Of a stretch of DNA of 64,000 bases, positions 29,485 through 38,939 are shown one piece after another. The DNA lies in NCBI GenBank assembly GCA_016710115.1, contig JADJLN010000017.1, positions 333,236 to 397,235 on the forward strand. Direction: 5' to 3'. Within the stretch, counting starts at the first letter, position 1, and each line of letters opens with the position of its first letter. Under the pieces are notes generated by a model. It had not been told where the DNA came from. It did not search any database and was given only the letters and a program-made list of their open reading frames with translations. The position numbers and the translations under genes are program-made. Source of the stretch: Saprospiraceae bacterium. Lineage in GTDB: Bacteria; Bacteroidota; Bacteroidia; Chitinophagales; Saprospiraceae.

Positions 29485-31137
29485 ATTTCTTCGGTTCACA
29501 GGCTGGCTTCTCCTTGCCCTCATTGGATTGATGGGCATCGGATTTGGCTATGTGCATTTTTCCACCCGTATCTCCCCTCCGATTTCCTCACCCGTACAAC
29601 CGGATATACAGGTCGTCTCACAGGGTGACCAATTTTTTACTTATGATCATCAATGGCTGAAAAAAAATGCATTCGGCTTGTGGGAAATGTATGTGGAAGG
29701 CACGCCCTTTCATCGTGGACTTTCGCATGGCAAACTAGCTGTCCAACTGGTCCAGGATCAGGAATCTGCTTTTGCGGATCAAATCAGTGACATGATCCCT
29801 ATCGGTTTTACCGGTTTTTTCTCAAATACTTCATCCTTTGGTTCAACCGCTCGCTGGATCAATTTGTGCCAGAAGAATACAAGGAAGAAATCCAGGGAAT
29901 TTCCCTGTCGGCTTCACCTGAATTCGACCAGATCGGACCGGCATACCAACGCATGCTCAATTATCACGCAGCTCATGATATCGGTCATGCTCTCCAGAAT
30001 CTCGCCCTGGTCGGTTGTACATCCTTTGCTGCCTGGGGCGATTATACGGACGATGGCGAATTGCTGGTGGGACGGAATTTTGATTTTTATGTCGGGGACC
30101 GGTTTGCAGAAAACAAGATCGTCCAATTCACCCGACCGGATCAGGGACATCCGTTTATGATGATCACTTGGGGAGGCATGGTGGGAGTCGTCTCTGGTAT
30201 GAATTTGGCCGGATTGACGGTAACATTAAATGCCGCAAAATCAACCATCCCTTCAGGTTCTGCTACGCCGGTATCCATTCTGGCCCGGGAGATCCTGCAA
30301 TATGCCTCCACCATTGACGAAGCCATTGCCATTGCGAAAAAAAGAAAAACATTTGTCTCCGAAACATTTCTGATCGGTTCTGCCAGGGATAGAAAAGCGG
30401 TGTCCATTGAAAAAACACCCGAAACACTCGATATCTATTACCCGAATCAACAGGTCATCCTGTGTACAAATCATTTTGAAAGTCCGGGCTTGAAATTACA
30501 ACCTGAAAACCAGGCCCATATTCGGGAGAGTGCCTCGGGATACAGGATGAACCGATTGGCAGAACTGGTTGACCAATTACGACCGCTCAATACTACTAAA
30601 ACAGCTCAAATCCTCCGGGACCCGAACGGGATGAAGGACAAATCGATTGGACTGGGGAATGAACGTGCAGTGAATCAGTTCATCTGCCATCATTCTATTC
30701 TTTTCAAACCGGAATCCCGAACAGTGTGGATTTCTACAGATCCCTGGAATCTGGGTGATTATATTGCCTACAATCTCGACAGTGTATTTTCAGCTACAAC
30801 GATAACTGCAACGACCGATCTGACCCGTCCGGAATTGCGAATCCAGAAAGACTCCATATTGAATACAGAGGAATATGCAAACCTGCTGGCGTTCAAACAG
30901 GCAAAGCAGGAGTTTATGCATGGCAATGACATTGATGCCGAGCGTATTACCACGTTCAATCCGGATCTTTATCTCGCCTGGGAACTGGCTGGCGACCAAT
31001 TTAAAAAACTCAAACAATGGAAGAATGCAGCCAATGCGTACACCCAGGCGCTGAAAAAGGAAATAGCAACAAGCCACGAACGGACTCAGATACAGGAAAA
31101 ACTGGCCGCGTGCCAATCCAAACTGAACACACGATAG
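29477..31137 (+). CDS. C45-family autoproteolytic acyltransferase/hydrolase, one frameshift
   Basis: An N-terminal anchor at about residues 8-27 precedes an Ntn-hydrolase domain in which NLALVGCTSFAAWGDYT supplies the Gly-Cys autocleavage site. GRNFDFYVGD is another family landmark. The C-terminal 60 residues look like a TPR-type helix pair. The frame breaks at a T run, 29815-29820; one T added makes the protein about 553 residues. Members related to penicillin acyltransferase move acyl groups after self-cleavage. Here it could form or trim the ester of the pigment outside the cytoplasm. Confidence 0.78.
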
Positions 31138-31138
31138 C

Positions 31139-31513
31139 ATGATTATCGGTACAGGAATTGATATGATCGAAACGGCCCGGATCCAGGCCAAACTGGAAAA
31201 GGAAATCGGATTGCGGGAACATCTGTTCAGTGCAGAGGAAATTGCCTACTGTGAGTCGATGGCCAATCGGTATGAACATTATGCTGCTCGTTTCGCTGCA
31301 AAAGAAGCCCTGTTAAAGGCACTCGGAACCGGCTTGTCTGAATCCCATGATTTGAATACTGCCGAAATTGTCCATCAGGATTCCGGGAAACCCCAATTCA
31401 GATTTGATCATCACTGGGAGGAATATCTCAACCGCATGGGTGACTTGCGTATCCATGTGACATTGACACATATCAAAGACACCGCATGCGCTATGGTGGT
31501 GATCGAAAAATGA
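31139..31513 (+). CDS. Holo-ACP synthase, AcpS-type phosphopantetheinyl transferase
   Basis: The 124-residue protein has the AcpS motifs GTGIDMIE at the N-terminus and RFAAKEALLKAL centrally, which bind Mg and CoA. It would activate the four carriers of the cluster by adding the phosphopantetheine arm. Its position inside the operon, 1 bp after the C45 gene and 1 bp before an adenylating enzyme, suggests a dedicated copy rather than the cell's only AcpS. Confidence 0.9.
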   Translation: MIIGTGIDMIETARIQAKLEKEIGLREHLFSAEEIAYCESMANRYEHYAARFAAKEALLKALGTGLSESHDLNTAEIVHQDSGKPQFRFDHHWEEYLNRMGDLRIHVTLTHIKDTACAMVVIEK

Positions 31514-31514
31514 C

Positions 31515-32801
31515 ATGATGGAAACCACCTACACCTCCCTCGAAGCGATCCGGATTCATCAGGAAAAGGCTCTCCAGAACCATCTGGATTACCTGGCCAC
31601 GAATTCACCTTTCTATCAGGACCTGTTTTCCAGCCATCAGATTCGTCCAGTCGATATTCGCACCCTGGCTGATTTGACACAAATCCCGGTTACGACAAAA
31701 CGTGATCTGGTCACCAGGAATATGGATTTCCTCTGCGTACCCGCTGAACACATTATCGAGTATTGCAGTACATCAGGTACCCTTGGCGATCCGGTATTGA
31801 TCGCCTTGACCGAAAATGACCTTCAACGGCTGGCATTGAATGAACTCCTTTCGTTTCAGACGGCGGGAATAACAAAGCAGGACATCGTCCACCTGATGCT
31901 TTCCCTCGATCGGCAATTCATGGCAGGCATTGCCTATCATATGGGTGCTCGCCAGTTGGGTGCGGGAATAATCCGGATAGGTCCAGGCAACTTTGCCATG
32001 CAGTTGCAGATCATCCAGCGGTTGAAACCGACTGTACTGGTCGCCGTGCCCTCCTTTATTGTCGGATTGATCGGCCACTCTTTCGAGTATAATTTCCGGT
32101 TGGAACAGACATCCGTCCGAAAGATCATTTGTATTGGGGAAAATCTCAGAAATGCAGATCTGTCCTTGAATGCACTTGGCGAGCGGATAGCGCGCAACTG
32201 GAATGTGGAATTATACTCCACCTATGCTTCCACGGAAATGCAAACCGCTTTTACCGAATGTGGGCATGGCCGGGGTGGCCATCACCAACCCGACCTGCTG
32301 ATCTATGAGGTCCTGGATGAACACGGAAACCCGGTCAGGCCCGGTGAATACGGCGAACTGACCGTCACACCCCTGGGCATCCAGGGCATGCCCTTATTGC
32401 GCTATCAGACCGGCGATATCTGCTGCTATTTTGAAGAACCCTGTGCCTGTGGTCGAGTTAGCACACGATTGAGTCCGATCAAAGGCCGTAAAAATCAGAT
32501 GATCAAGTATAAAGGCACCACACTCTATCCGCCTTCCCTGCTCAATGCCCTCAACAGCATTGAATTGATCTCGGATTATACCGTGGAAGTATTCCGAAAT
32601 GACATGAACCTGGATGACATGATCATCCATATTGCGGTGGGAGGGGAAGTTGACGTTTGTGATCCCGGGATCAGACAGGCACTCCAGTCCAGAATGCGGA
32701 TCGTACCCACTATCCGGTACACCTCGATGGAAGAGGTACAGCGTCTTCAGATTTCTGAAGGGAAACGGAAACCTTCCAAATTCCTGGATGCTCGCCAATA
32801 A
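31515..32801 (+). CDS. PaaK-like adenylate-forming enzyme
   Basis: The 428-residue protein resembles phenylacetate-CoA ligases. The phosphate-binding loop is STSGTLGDPV, the aromatic-acid pocket region includes YSTYASTEMQ, and LLRYQTGDIC precedes a Cys-containing CACGR segment seen in PaaK-type proteins. The C-terminal domain has GRKNQMIKYKG. It is a good candidate to activate the p-coumarate-like starter made by the ammonia-lyase and load it on a carrier. A second, classical ANL enzyme lies at 38936, and the two may have different acids. Confidence 0.83.
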   Translation: MMETTYTSLEAIRIHQEKALQNHLDYLATNSPFYQDLFSSHQIRPVDIRTLADLTQIPVTTKRDLVTRNMDFLCVPAEHIIEYCSTSGTLGDPVLIALTENDLQRLALNELLSFQTAGITKQDIVHLMLSLDRQFMAGIAYHMGARQLGAGIIRIGPGNFAMQLQIIQRLKPTVLVAVPSFIVGLIGHSFEYNFRLEQTSVRKIICIGENLRNADLSLNALGERIARNWNVELYSTYASTEMQTAFTECGHGRGGHHQPDLLIYEVLDEHGNPVRPGEYGELTVTPLGIQGMPLLRYQTGDICCYFEEPCACGRVSTRLSPIKGRKNQMIKYKGTTLYPPSLLNALNSIELISDYTVEVFRNDMNLDDMIIHIAVGGEVDVCDPGIRQALQSRMRIVPTIRYTSMEEVQRLQISEGKRKPSKFLDARQ

Positions 32802-32824
32802 TATACATCTGCATGAGATTTTCA

Positions 32825-32846
32825 CTGATTGGAATCATCCAATCAG
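32825..32846. promoter_or_regulatory. Perfect inverted repeat before the halogenase-like gene
   Basis: CTGATTGG and CCAATCAG form an 8-bp perfect stem around AATCAT in the 96-bp gap at 32802-32897. There is no T-tract after it, so it is either a weak internal terminator, an RNA processing site or a dimeric-regulator operator. Confidence 0.45.
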
Positions 32847-32897
32847 ATTCGCCTATTTCCCTACCTTGCAACACTTGATTGCTGTACAGTTCAGCCT

Positions 32898-34151
32898 ATG
32901 ACAAATCACAATGGAATAGAGCAAACCGATGTCCTGGTCATCGGTGCGGGGCCGGCAGGAACTGTTGCGGCTTCCATCATTCACCAGGCCGGTTTCCAGG
33001 TACGTATTTTGGAAAAACAGCAATTTCCCCGATTTGTGATTGGTGAAAGTCTGTTGCCACGATGCATGGAATCACTCCAGGCTGCCGGATTTCTCGAGGC
33101 AGTGGAAAAAATGAATTTTCAGAAAAAGTATGGCGCCAAATTTGTCCGGGGCAGTGAGGTTTGTGATTTTAATTTTTCTGAAAATTTTACACCCGGTTGG
33201 ACCTGGACCTGGCAGGTGCCGCGAGCCGATTTTGATCAGGTACTGGCCACAGAAGTGCAACGGATGGGCGTGCCGGTCGAATTTCAAACTGAAGTAACGG
33301 ATATTTCTTTTTTCCCGGATCATTCCATTACGCAATTCAGGCGGCCCGACGGAACCCTTCATGCTGTAAAGGCAAAATTCATTATTGATGCCAGCGGATA
33401 TGGCCGGGTCATTCCGCGTCTCCTGGATCTGAACACGCCTTCGCATCTTCCTTCCAGAACAGCCATGTTCGCCCATATTCAGGATTCCCAACCGCGAACA
33501 GACAGCGAGCAAAACAGAATTACAATCGTCCTCCATCAGCGAGATGTCTGGATCTGGATCATTCCCTTTTCAACAGGGATCACTTCGGTGGGGTTTGTCG
33601 GTGACCCTGATTTTTTCCAAACGTATACAGGCACCCCGGAAGAACAATTTCGGTCGCTGATGGCAACTAACCCCATCGTGCAAGATCGATTTCAGGATTC
33701 CGCCTTTGTCTTGCCCCCCCAATCCCTGACTTCCTGGTCCATAGGCACCAAACAGTACTATGGTAACGGGTATGCTCTGGCTGGAAATGTAACCGAATTC
33801 CTAGACCCCATTTTCTCTTCAGGTGTCACGTTGGCCACTGTTTCGGGTGAACTGTGTGCACGTCTGGCATGCAGCCAATTGAACGGCGAACAGGTGAATT
33901 GGCAATCGGAATATGAAGACGTTCTCAATGAAGGGATTGATTGTTTCCGGTCGTATGTCAATGCCTGGTATGATGGTCATTTGCAGGATATTTTCTTTGC
34001 CGACAAACCCATGCTCAGTATTCAACGCCAGATCTGTTCTGTTCTGGCTGGATATGTCTGGGATAAAACAAATCCGTATGTCAGACAGCATGCCCGCTCA
34101 CTTCTTTCTCTGGCCAGAGTGCTTCAGGGCGAGCAAAATGCTTCTGACTGA
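32898..34151 (+). CDS. Flavin-dependent halogenase/monooxygenase-like protein
   Basis: The 417-residue flavoprotein has the FAD loop VIGAGPAGTVAASI, the GESLLPRC motif and VWIWIIPFS, which fits the WxWxIP motif of flavin halogenases that blocks monooxygenation. Flexirubins are often ring-chlorinated, so halogenation of the aryl ring is a reasonable guess, but related proteins in such clusters may act as hydroxylases or reductases. The ATG at 32898 is the first codon with family sequence following it. The catalytic Lys of tryptophan halogenases could not be placed with confidence. Confidence 0.78.
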   Translation: MTNHNGIEQTDVLVIGAGPAGTVAASIIHQAGFQVRILEKQQFPRFVIGESLLPRCMESLQAAGFLEAVEKMNFQKKYGAKFVRGSEVCDFNFSENFTPGWTWTWQVPRADFDQVLATEVQRMGVPVEFQTEVTDISFFPDHSITQFRRPDGTLHAVKAKFIIDASGYGRVIPRLLDLNTPSHLPSRTAMFAHIQDSQPRTDSEQNRITIVLHQRDVWIWIIPFSTGITSVGFVGDPDFFQTYTGTPEEQFRSLMATNPIVQDRFQDSAFVLPPQSLTSWSIGTKQYYGNGYALAGNVTEFLDPIFSSGVTLATVSGELCARLACSQLNGEQVNWQSEYEDVLNEGIDCFRSYVNAWYDGHLQDIFFADKPMLSIQRQICSVLAGYVWDKTNPYVRQHARSLLSLARVLQGEQNASD

Positions 34152-34355
34152 GCTCTCATTATGGTGCATCCGGTCTACACGCCGCAATAAGTCCACTTCT
34201 TCTCTTCGATCCTGTCTCAACACGATCGGGTTTCACAGTCTTTCCCTGTGCAGCCGTCTGCTCGTTTGAAATATCCACCGAATTCAGGGGAAAACCTTTA
34301 CAAATACCGATCTTCGGGATCAGGTTGCAATCATCCTTACTGACGATTGATCGCC

Positions 34356-36851
34356 ATGAGTCATCTCCATTCTTCTATCTGCTGTATGTTCCTGATGCTC
34401 GTGGCCTTCAGTCAACACGGTCTGTGTCAGAAGACCATGGTGTATGGCCGTGTTATTGAATCCGGCAGTTCGGGTCCTGTCTCATTTGCCACAATCCATT
34501 TCGACGGCACACAGACGGGGACCTATACCGACGATTTGGGCAATTACTATCTCGAAACAGAAGAAGCCGTCCAACACATCGTTGTGTCTGCGATCGGATA
34601 CCGGGATACCACGATCCTGATCCGACCTGGCTTGAAGCAATCCATCCGGATAGAACTGAGCCTGGCCAATTATGTCCTGGACGAAGTTGTCGTCCTCGCT
34701 GGCGAAAATCCAGCCTTCGAGATCCTGAGAAATACGATCCGGTCGAAACCCCGCCTGGACCCGCAATACCTCGACTCCTATACATACAGGTCATACAACA
34801 AGACCCAGTTTGATCTCAATAATTTCTCGGACAAAATCAAAAAAAACTTCCTCTTTCGCCCGTTCCCATTTATCTGGGAATACCAGGACTCCATGCAAAA
34901 CGGTGTCCGATACCTGCCCTTCCTGTTCAAGGAAAATACTCGCCATCACTATTATCGAAAAAATCCAACAGCATATCGGGAGTATATTACCGGCCGCCAA
35001 ACGGCACAGTTTTTCCGGGGACCAAAAATTGAGGAATTCATAGAGGAACTCAGTTTTCAGCCGAACGTATATGACAATTTTATTCCCATTCTGAACAAAC
35101 AGTTTCCCAGTCCGGTAAACGACCATTTCGAACGCTATTATCGCTATCTTCTGGATGACACCCTCCGCGTTATCAATGGATTAAATTGTCACCACATTCA
35201 TTTTTTTCCCGATGGTAAAAATGATGTCGCCTTCGTAGGCGATATGTATATCGACCAGCAGACCTATGCTGTTGTCCAGATGAATGTCAACTTCAGCATT
35301 GATGCCAATATCAATTTTGTACGCAGTTTTTCTGTCAAACTGGACTATCAACCAGTTCAGGAAACAGCATGGTTTCCCTCAAAAGTGGTCATCCTGGCCG
35401 ATTTTACAGTGGTAGAAAATGCACCAGAACTCACCGGGTTTTTTGGACGACGATATTCTGCATACACCCACTTCATGGTGAATGAACATATACCGGACAG
35501 TTTGTTCAGTGGAGTCGAAGAAGTTGTTGAGCAGTTCAATATCGACTCATCCTCAGAACCATACTGGGAAGAGGCTCGGACAACGGAACTGAGTGAGGAA
35601 GAACAGGAGATCTTCACCCTTGTCGATACGATCCAGGACAACTGGAAATTCAAGGTATTCAAAACCACATTTACCGCCCTGGCCAGTGGATATATCCCGA
35701 CTGGCCCGTTTGAGATCGGGAACATCATGACATTTGTCAGTACCAATAATGTGGAAGGTGTACGATTCAAATTCGGATTTCAATCGCCGGAAGACAGTCC
35801 CTTTGCTCTTCAACCTTCAGGCTATCTGGCATATGGTATAAAAGACAGACGATGGAAATACCTGGGCCAGCTGAACTGGGTCTTTCAACGGGGGCAATAT
35901 GACCGGACATTACTGGGCGTTCAGACCAAACGAGATCAACAACAACTGGGTCTCAGTGAATATGCACTCCCACTGGATCATATCCTGACATCGTTGATTC
36001 AATTTGCGCCTTTACATACACGCACATTTGTTGAATCCACTTCGGCCTATGTAGAACGACAATGGTTTACAGGGCTGGCTACACGGCTCGGTATTGAACA
36101 ACAGATTGTTCAACCTTTTGGCGCCTATTCATTTTATGCCATCAACCAGACCGATCTGACCCCCATTCCCCGATTTCGGCTTGGAGGCCTGTCCTTCTCC
36201 GGTCGCTTTGCAAAAGATGACCCCTTTGTCCAGGCGACTTACAATCATCCGGGAAAACGATATTTCATGAATGATCTTCCCGTTATCTCCTGGAATCTGA
36301 CGTATAGTACCAAAGGATTTCTGCAATCCGATTTTCATAGAACCTCTGTTGCGATCCGCGCCGAACATGATCAGAAAATGAATCGATGGGGTTATCTCAG
36401 TTACTCCATAGAATTCGGGAAGATCTGGGGACAGGCCCCATACCCCTTCCTGTATACGCCAACCGGTAATCAAACGTTATTTGCAGAACGTACAGCATTC
36501 AACATGATGAATTTCATGGAATTTGCTGCTGATGAATATCTTGCCTGCCACCTGGAACACCATTTTGATGGCCTTTTTTTCAATCAGTTTGCATTCAACA
36601 AATGGACAAAACTGCGTGAATTCCTGTTTGCAAAAATATATTGGGGCCAGTTGAGCGAACAAAACAACGCAAAAAAGTGGACGTTTCCGGAATCGATTCA
36701 ACCGTTGACAGATCCCTATCTCGAAGTTGGATTCGGCATTGAAAATATCCTTAAAATATCGCGGATCGATTTCAGCTGGCGATTGAATTATCTGCATCAC
36801 GAAGATGTCTATTCGTTTTTACCAAAACCGTCTTTCCAATTGCGATTCTAA
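34356..36851 (+). CDS. DUF5686/carboxypeptidase-regulatory-like outer membrane protein
   Basis: After a signal peptide ending near LCQK, residues 25-110 form a carboxypeptidase-like regulatory domain (VYGRVIESGSSGPVSFATI, then a DLGNYYLE turn and VVSAIGYRD). The remaining 700 residues have the alternating pattern of an outer-membrane barrel and end in phenylalanine (FQLRF), typical of Bam substrates. I chose ATG 34356; a TTG at 34347 is possible. The 204-bp gap upstream shows no gene and no clear promoter. Its position in the operon suggests placing the pigment in the outer membrane. Confidence 0.8.
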   Translation: MSHLHSSICCMFLMLVAFSQHGLCQKTMVYGRVIESGSSGPVSFATIHFDGTQTGTYTDDLGNYYLETEEAVQHIVVSAIGYRDTTILIRPGLKQSIRIELSLANYVLDEVVVLAGENPAFEILRNTIRSKPRLDPQYLDSYTYRSYNKTQFDLNNFSDKIKKNFLFRPFPFIWEYQDSMQNGVRYLPFLFKENTRHHYYRKNPTAYREYITGRQTAQFFRGPKIEEFIEELSFQPNVYDNFIPILNKQFPSPVNDHFERYYRYLLDDTLRVINGLNCHHIHFFPDGKNDVAFVGDMYIDQQTYAVVQMNVNFSIDANINFVRSFSVKLDYQPVQETAWFPSKVVILADFTVVENAPELTGFFGRRYSAYTHFMVNEHIPDSLFSGVEEVVEQFNIDSSSEPYWEEARTTELSEEEQEIFTLVDTIQDNWKFKVFKTTFTALASGYIPTGPFEIGNIMTFVSTNNVEGVRFKFGFQSPEDSPFALQPSGYLAYGIKDRRWKYLGQLNWVFQRGQYDRTLLGVQTKRDQQQLGLSEYALPLDHILTSLIQFAPLHTRTFVESTSAYVERQWFTGLATRLGIEQQIVQPFGAYSFYAINQTDLTPIPRFRLGGLSFSGRFAKDDPFVQATYNHPGKRYFMNDLPVISWNLTYSTKGFLQSDFHRTSVAIRAEHDQKMNRWGYLSYSIEFGKIWGQAPYPFLYTPTGNQTLFAERTAFNMMNFMEFAADEYLACHLEHHFDGLFFNQFAFNKWTKLREFLFAKIYWGQLSEQNNAKKWTFPESIQPLTDPYLEVGFGIENILKISRIDFSWRLNYLHHEDVYSFLPKPSFQLRF

Positions 36852-36863
36852 TTCTGTACGCTG

Positions 36864-37385
36864 ATGACATCAATTCATAAACTGTTCATCTTTTGCTCAC
36901 TTTTCGCCCTGTTGGCCAGACAGGCAGGCGCTCAACAATCCGAATCCGGGATCCTGTCCGAGTTGCGGGAAGGGCTGCCAGGAGCCTTCCAGGAAAGAGA
37001 TGCCTGTACGAATATGTTGATAAAATACAGCACGACAAAATCCGCAGATCCGGTCGTTCAGGGTTACCTGGGTGCCCTGAAGATCGCACAATCCAGGCAT
37101 GCCCCTCTTCAGGATAAACTGCGGTATTTCCGAACAGGAAGAGATCAACTGGAAATGGCTATTTCCAGAAAACCGAACCACCTCGAACTGACCTTTCTCC
37201 GACTCACCATTCAATCCAACTTACCCGGCATTCTCGGTTATTCAGCCAACCTGGAAAATGCCAAACGGTTTGTCCGGGATCACTATACCGAAGCTCCTCC
37301 CCTGTTGAAAAAAAGAATCGTCACATTTGTGCATCAATCAGAAGCATTTACAGACGATGAAAAATCCAGATTTAACTCCCATTGA
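36864..37385 (+). CDS. Periplasmic helical protein of unknown function
   Basis: A signal peptide ends near AGAQQ. The remaining ~150 residues are helical, with QGYLGALKIAQSRHA and KPNHLELTFLRLTIQSNLPG segments that resemble a TPR-like repeat. From memory, similar small proteins follow DUF5686 proteins in other Bacteroidota. It starts 12 bp after the barrel gene and 6 bp before ACP 4, so it is co-transcribed. Possibly a periplasmic partner of the barrel. Confidence 0.65.
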   Translation: MTSIHKLFIFCSLFALLARQAGAQQSESGILSELREGLPGAFQERDACTNMLIKYSTTKSADPVVQGYLGALKIAQSRHAPLQDKLRYFRTGRDQLEMAISRKPNHLELTFLRLTIQSNLPGILGYSANLENAKRFVRDHYTEAPPLLKKRIVTFVHQSEAFTDDEKSRFNSH

Positions 37386-37391
37386 TCCGGA

Positions 37392-37655
37392 ATGAGTCAC
37401 TTTACCATGAACGATATCGAGCAGAAACTCTGCAATTTTATCGAATACGATCTATTGGAAGAAGCACACAGGATATCACCTGATACACCACTTCTGGAAA
37501 CCGGAATTGACTCCCTGTCGATTATTGAGATCCTCCTGTTCGCGGAGCGGACCTTTCACACGACTCTACCGGACTCGATTCTGACAAAGGAAAATCTGCA
37601 AACAGTGAGTCATTTCGCGCAGTGTATTTATCCCTATCTGCATGATCCATCCTGA
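37392..37655 (+). CDS. Acyl carrier protein 4
   Basis: This 87-residue carrier has its serine in LETGIDSLSIIEI. It differs from ACPs 1-3 in helix 1 and in a Cys-containing C-terminus. It lies between a secreted protein and a flavoprotein. It may serve the ANL enzyme at 38936, about 1.3 kb downstream, as the acceptor of an activated acid. Confidence 0.85.
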   Translation: MSHFTMNDIEQKLCNFIEYDLLEEAHRISPDTPLLETGIDSLSIIEILLFAERTFHTTLPDSILTKENLQTVSHFAQCIYPYLHDPS

Positions 37656-37679
37656 TTCTCCAACCCCAACAGCAACGGG

Positions 37680-38939
37680 ATGAACACGATGGATACACAT
37701 CCGGATGTTCTGGTTGTCGGTGGTGGGATCGCCGGCATTGCCGCTGCTTGCGCTGCCACTGCGCGCCATGCCCACGTCATGATGATCGAGCGCAATGCCT
37801 ATCCGGGTGGTAAAGCGACTGCGGCTTTTGTGGGCACGTTATGTGGCGCCTATCTGAATGGCAACGCCCCCGATCCATCCTATTTTCAACACGGCTTTAC
37901 TGCCGACTTTGTCGACCAACTGGCCCACATGAGCGCTCAGCGACCCGTCCATCATCAACGTGGATTGTGGTTTTTACCCTATGAGCGGGACGCCTTCCTG
38001 GCACTTTCGAATACCCTGCTCTCCAATCATGGTGTGCATGTTCTCTATAACACCGATCTCACTGGACTAACCTGTGACGAAGGCAAAATACAATCTGTTG
38101 ATATTTCCAGTTGGGGAAAAAAACAGACATTATTTCCCCGGTATATCATTGATGCCAGTGGCCATGCAGCAACTTCCCTGCTCACCACCGTTGACACCAT
38201 CACGAGTGAGGTCTATCAGGCGGCAGCTCAGGTATTTGAATGGAAAAACCTGAATAATCAGGATGAATTTTCATGTTCGCTGACCCTGAACAGACATCTT
38301 CGCCAGGGCATAGAAAACAAGATCATCTCGACTGACTATCGCAGGATCTCCCTGATTCCCGGTACGTACAGGCAGAATGGTGCCTTTTTCAAATTGGGTA
38401 TTGCCTATCCGGTCAGTGATCACCCGGATGAGCAACAAAAAGAGAACAAGATCATCCGGGATGCTCTTCAACAGATTACACAATACCTGAGGTCTGCCAG
38501 CCCCGAATTTACCGAACTGAAACTGGGCTTTATCGCACCGGAAATCGGAGTACGGACAGGGCCTCGCAATAAAGGAAAATATATACTGACAGAACAGGAC
38601 GTACTGACAGGGAAAAAGCATTCCACTTTCATCGCTCGAGGTGCCTGGCCAGTTGAATTCTGGCATTTTAATAAAAATCCTGAATTCCACTTTCTGATGG
38701 ATTCTGACTGGTACGAAATTCCTGCAGAATCCATTGAGTCAGATCGGTTTTCCAATCTCTTTTTTTGCGGACGTACCCTCTCTGCCGAAGAAAAAGCCAT
38801 CGCCAGCGCACGGGTCATGGGCATCTGTCTGCAAACCGGATATGCGGCAGGTGTACTGGCCGCCGGTCAACTTCACGGACGATCCAGGCAGCAGGATATG
38901 GAAACCATTCAGGCACTCTTCCCCAACCCACCTGCATGA
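37680..38939 (+). CDS. FAD-dependent oxidoreductase
   Basis: The 419-residue protein has the dinucleotide motif VLVVGGGIAGIAAACAA, MMIERNAYPGG, and the C-terminal FAD contact LFFCGRTLSAEEKAIASARVMG. This is the FAD_oxidored type, often acting on small molecules. Its partner or electron acceptor is not visible. The start of the adenylating enzyme overlaps its stop (ATGA), so the two are probably translated together. A ring or side-chain oxidation is likely but not shown. Confidence 0.8.
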   Translation: MNTMDTHPDVLVVGGGIAGIAAACAATARHAHVMMIERNAYPGGKATAAFVGTLCGAYLNGNAPDPSYFQHGFTADFVDQLAHMSAQRPVHHQRGLWFLPYERDAFLALSNTLLSNHGVHVLYNTDLTGLTCDEGKIQSVDISSWGKKQTLFPRYIIDASGHAATSLLTTVDTITSEVYQAAAQVFEWKNLNNQDEFSCSLTLNRHLRQGIENKIISTDYRRISLIPGTYRQNGAFFKLGIAYPVSDHPDEQQKENKIIRDALQQITQYLRSASPEFTELKLGFIAPEIGVRTGPRNKGKYILTEQDVLTGKKHSTFIARGAWPVEFWHFNKNPEFHFLMDSDWYEIPAESIESDRFSNLFFCGRTLSAEEKAIASARVMGICLQTGYAAGVLAAGQLHGRSRQQDMETIQALFPNPPA

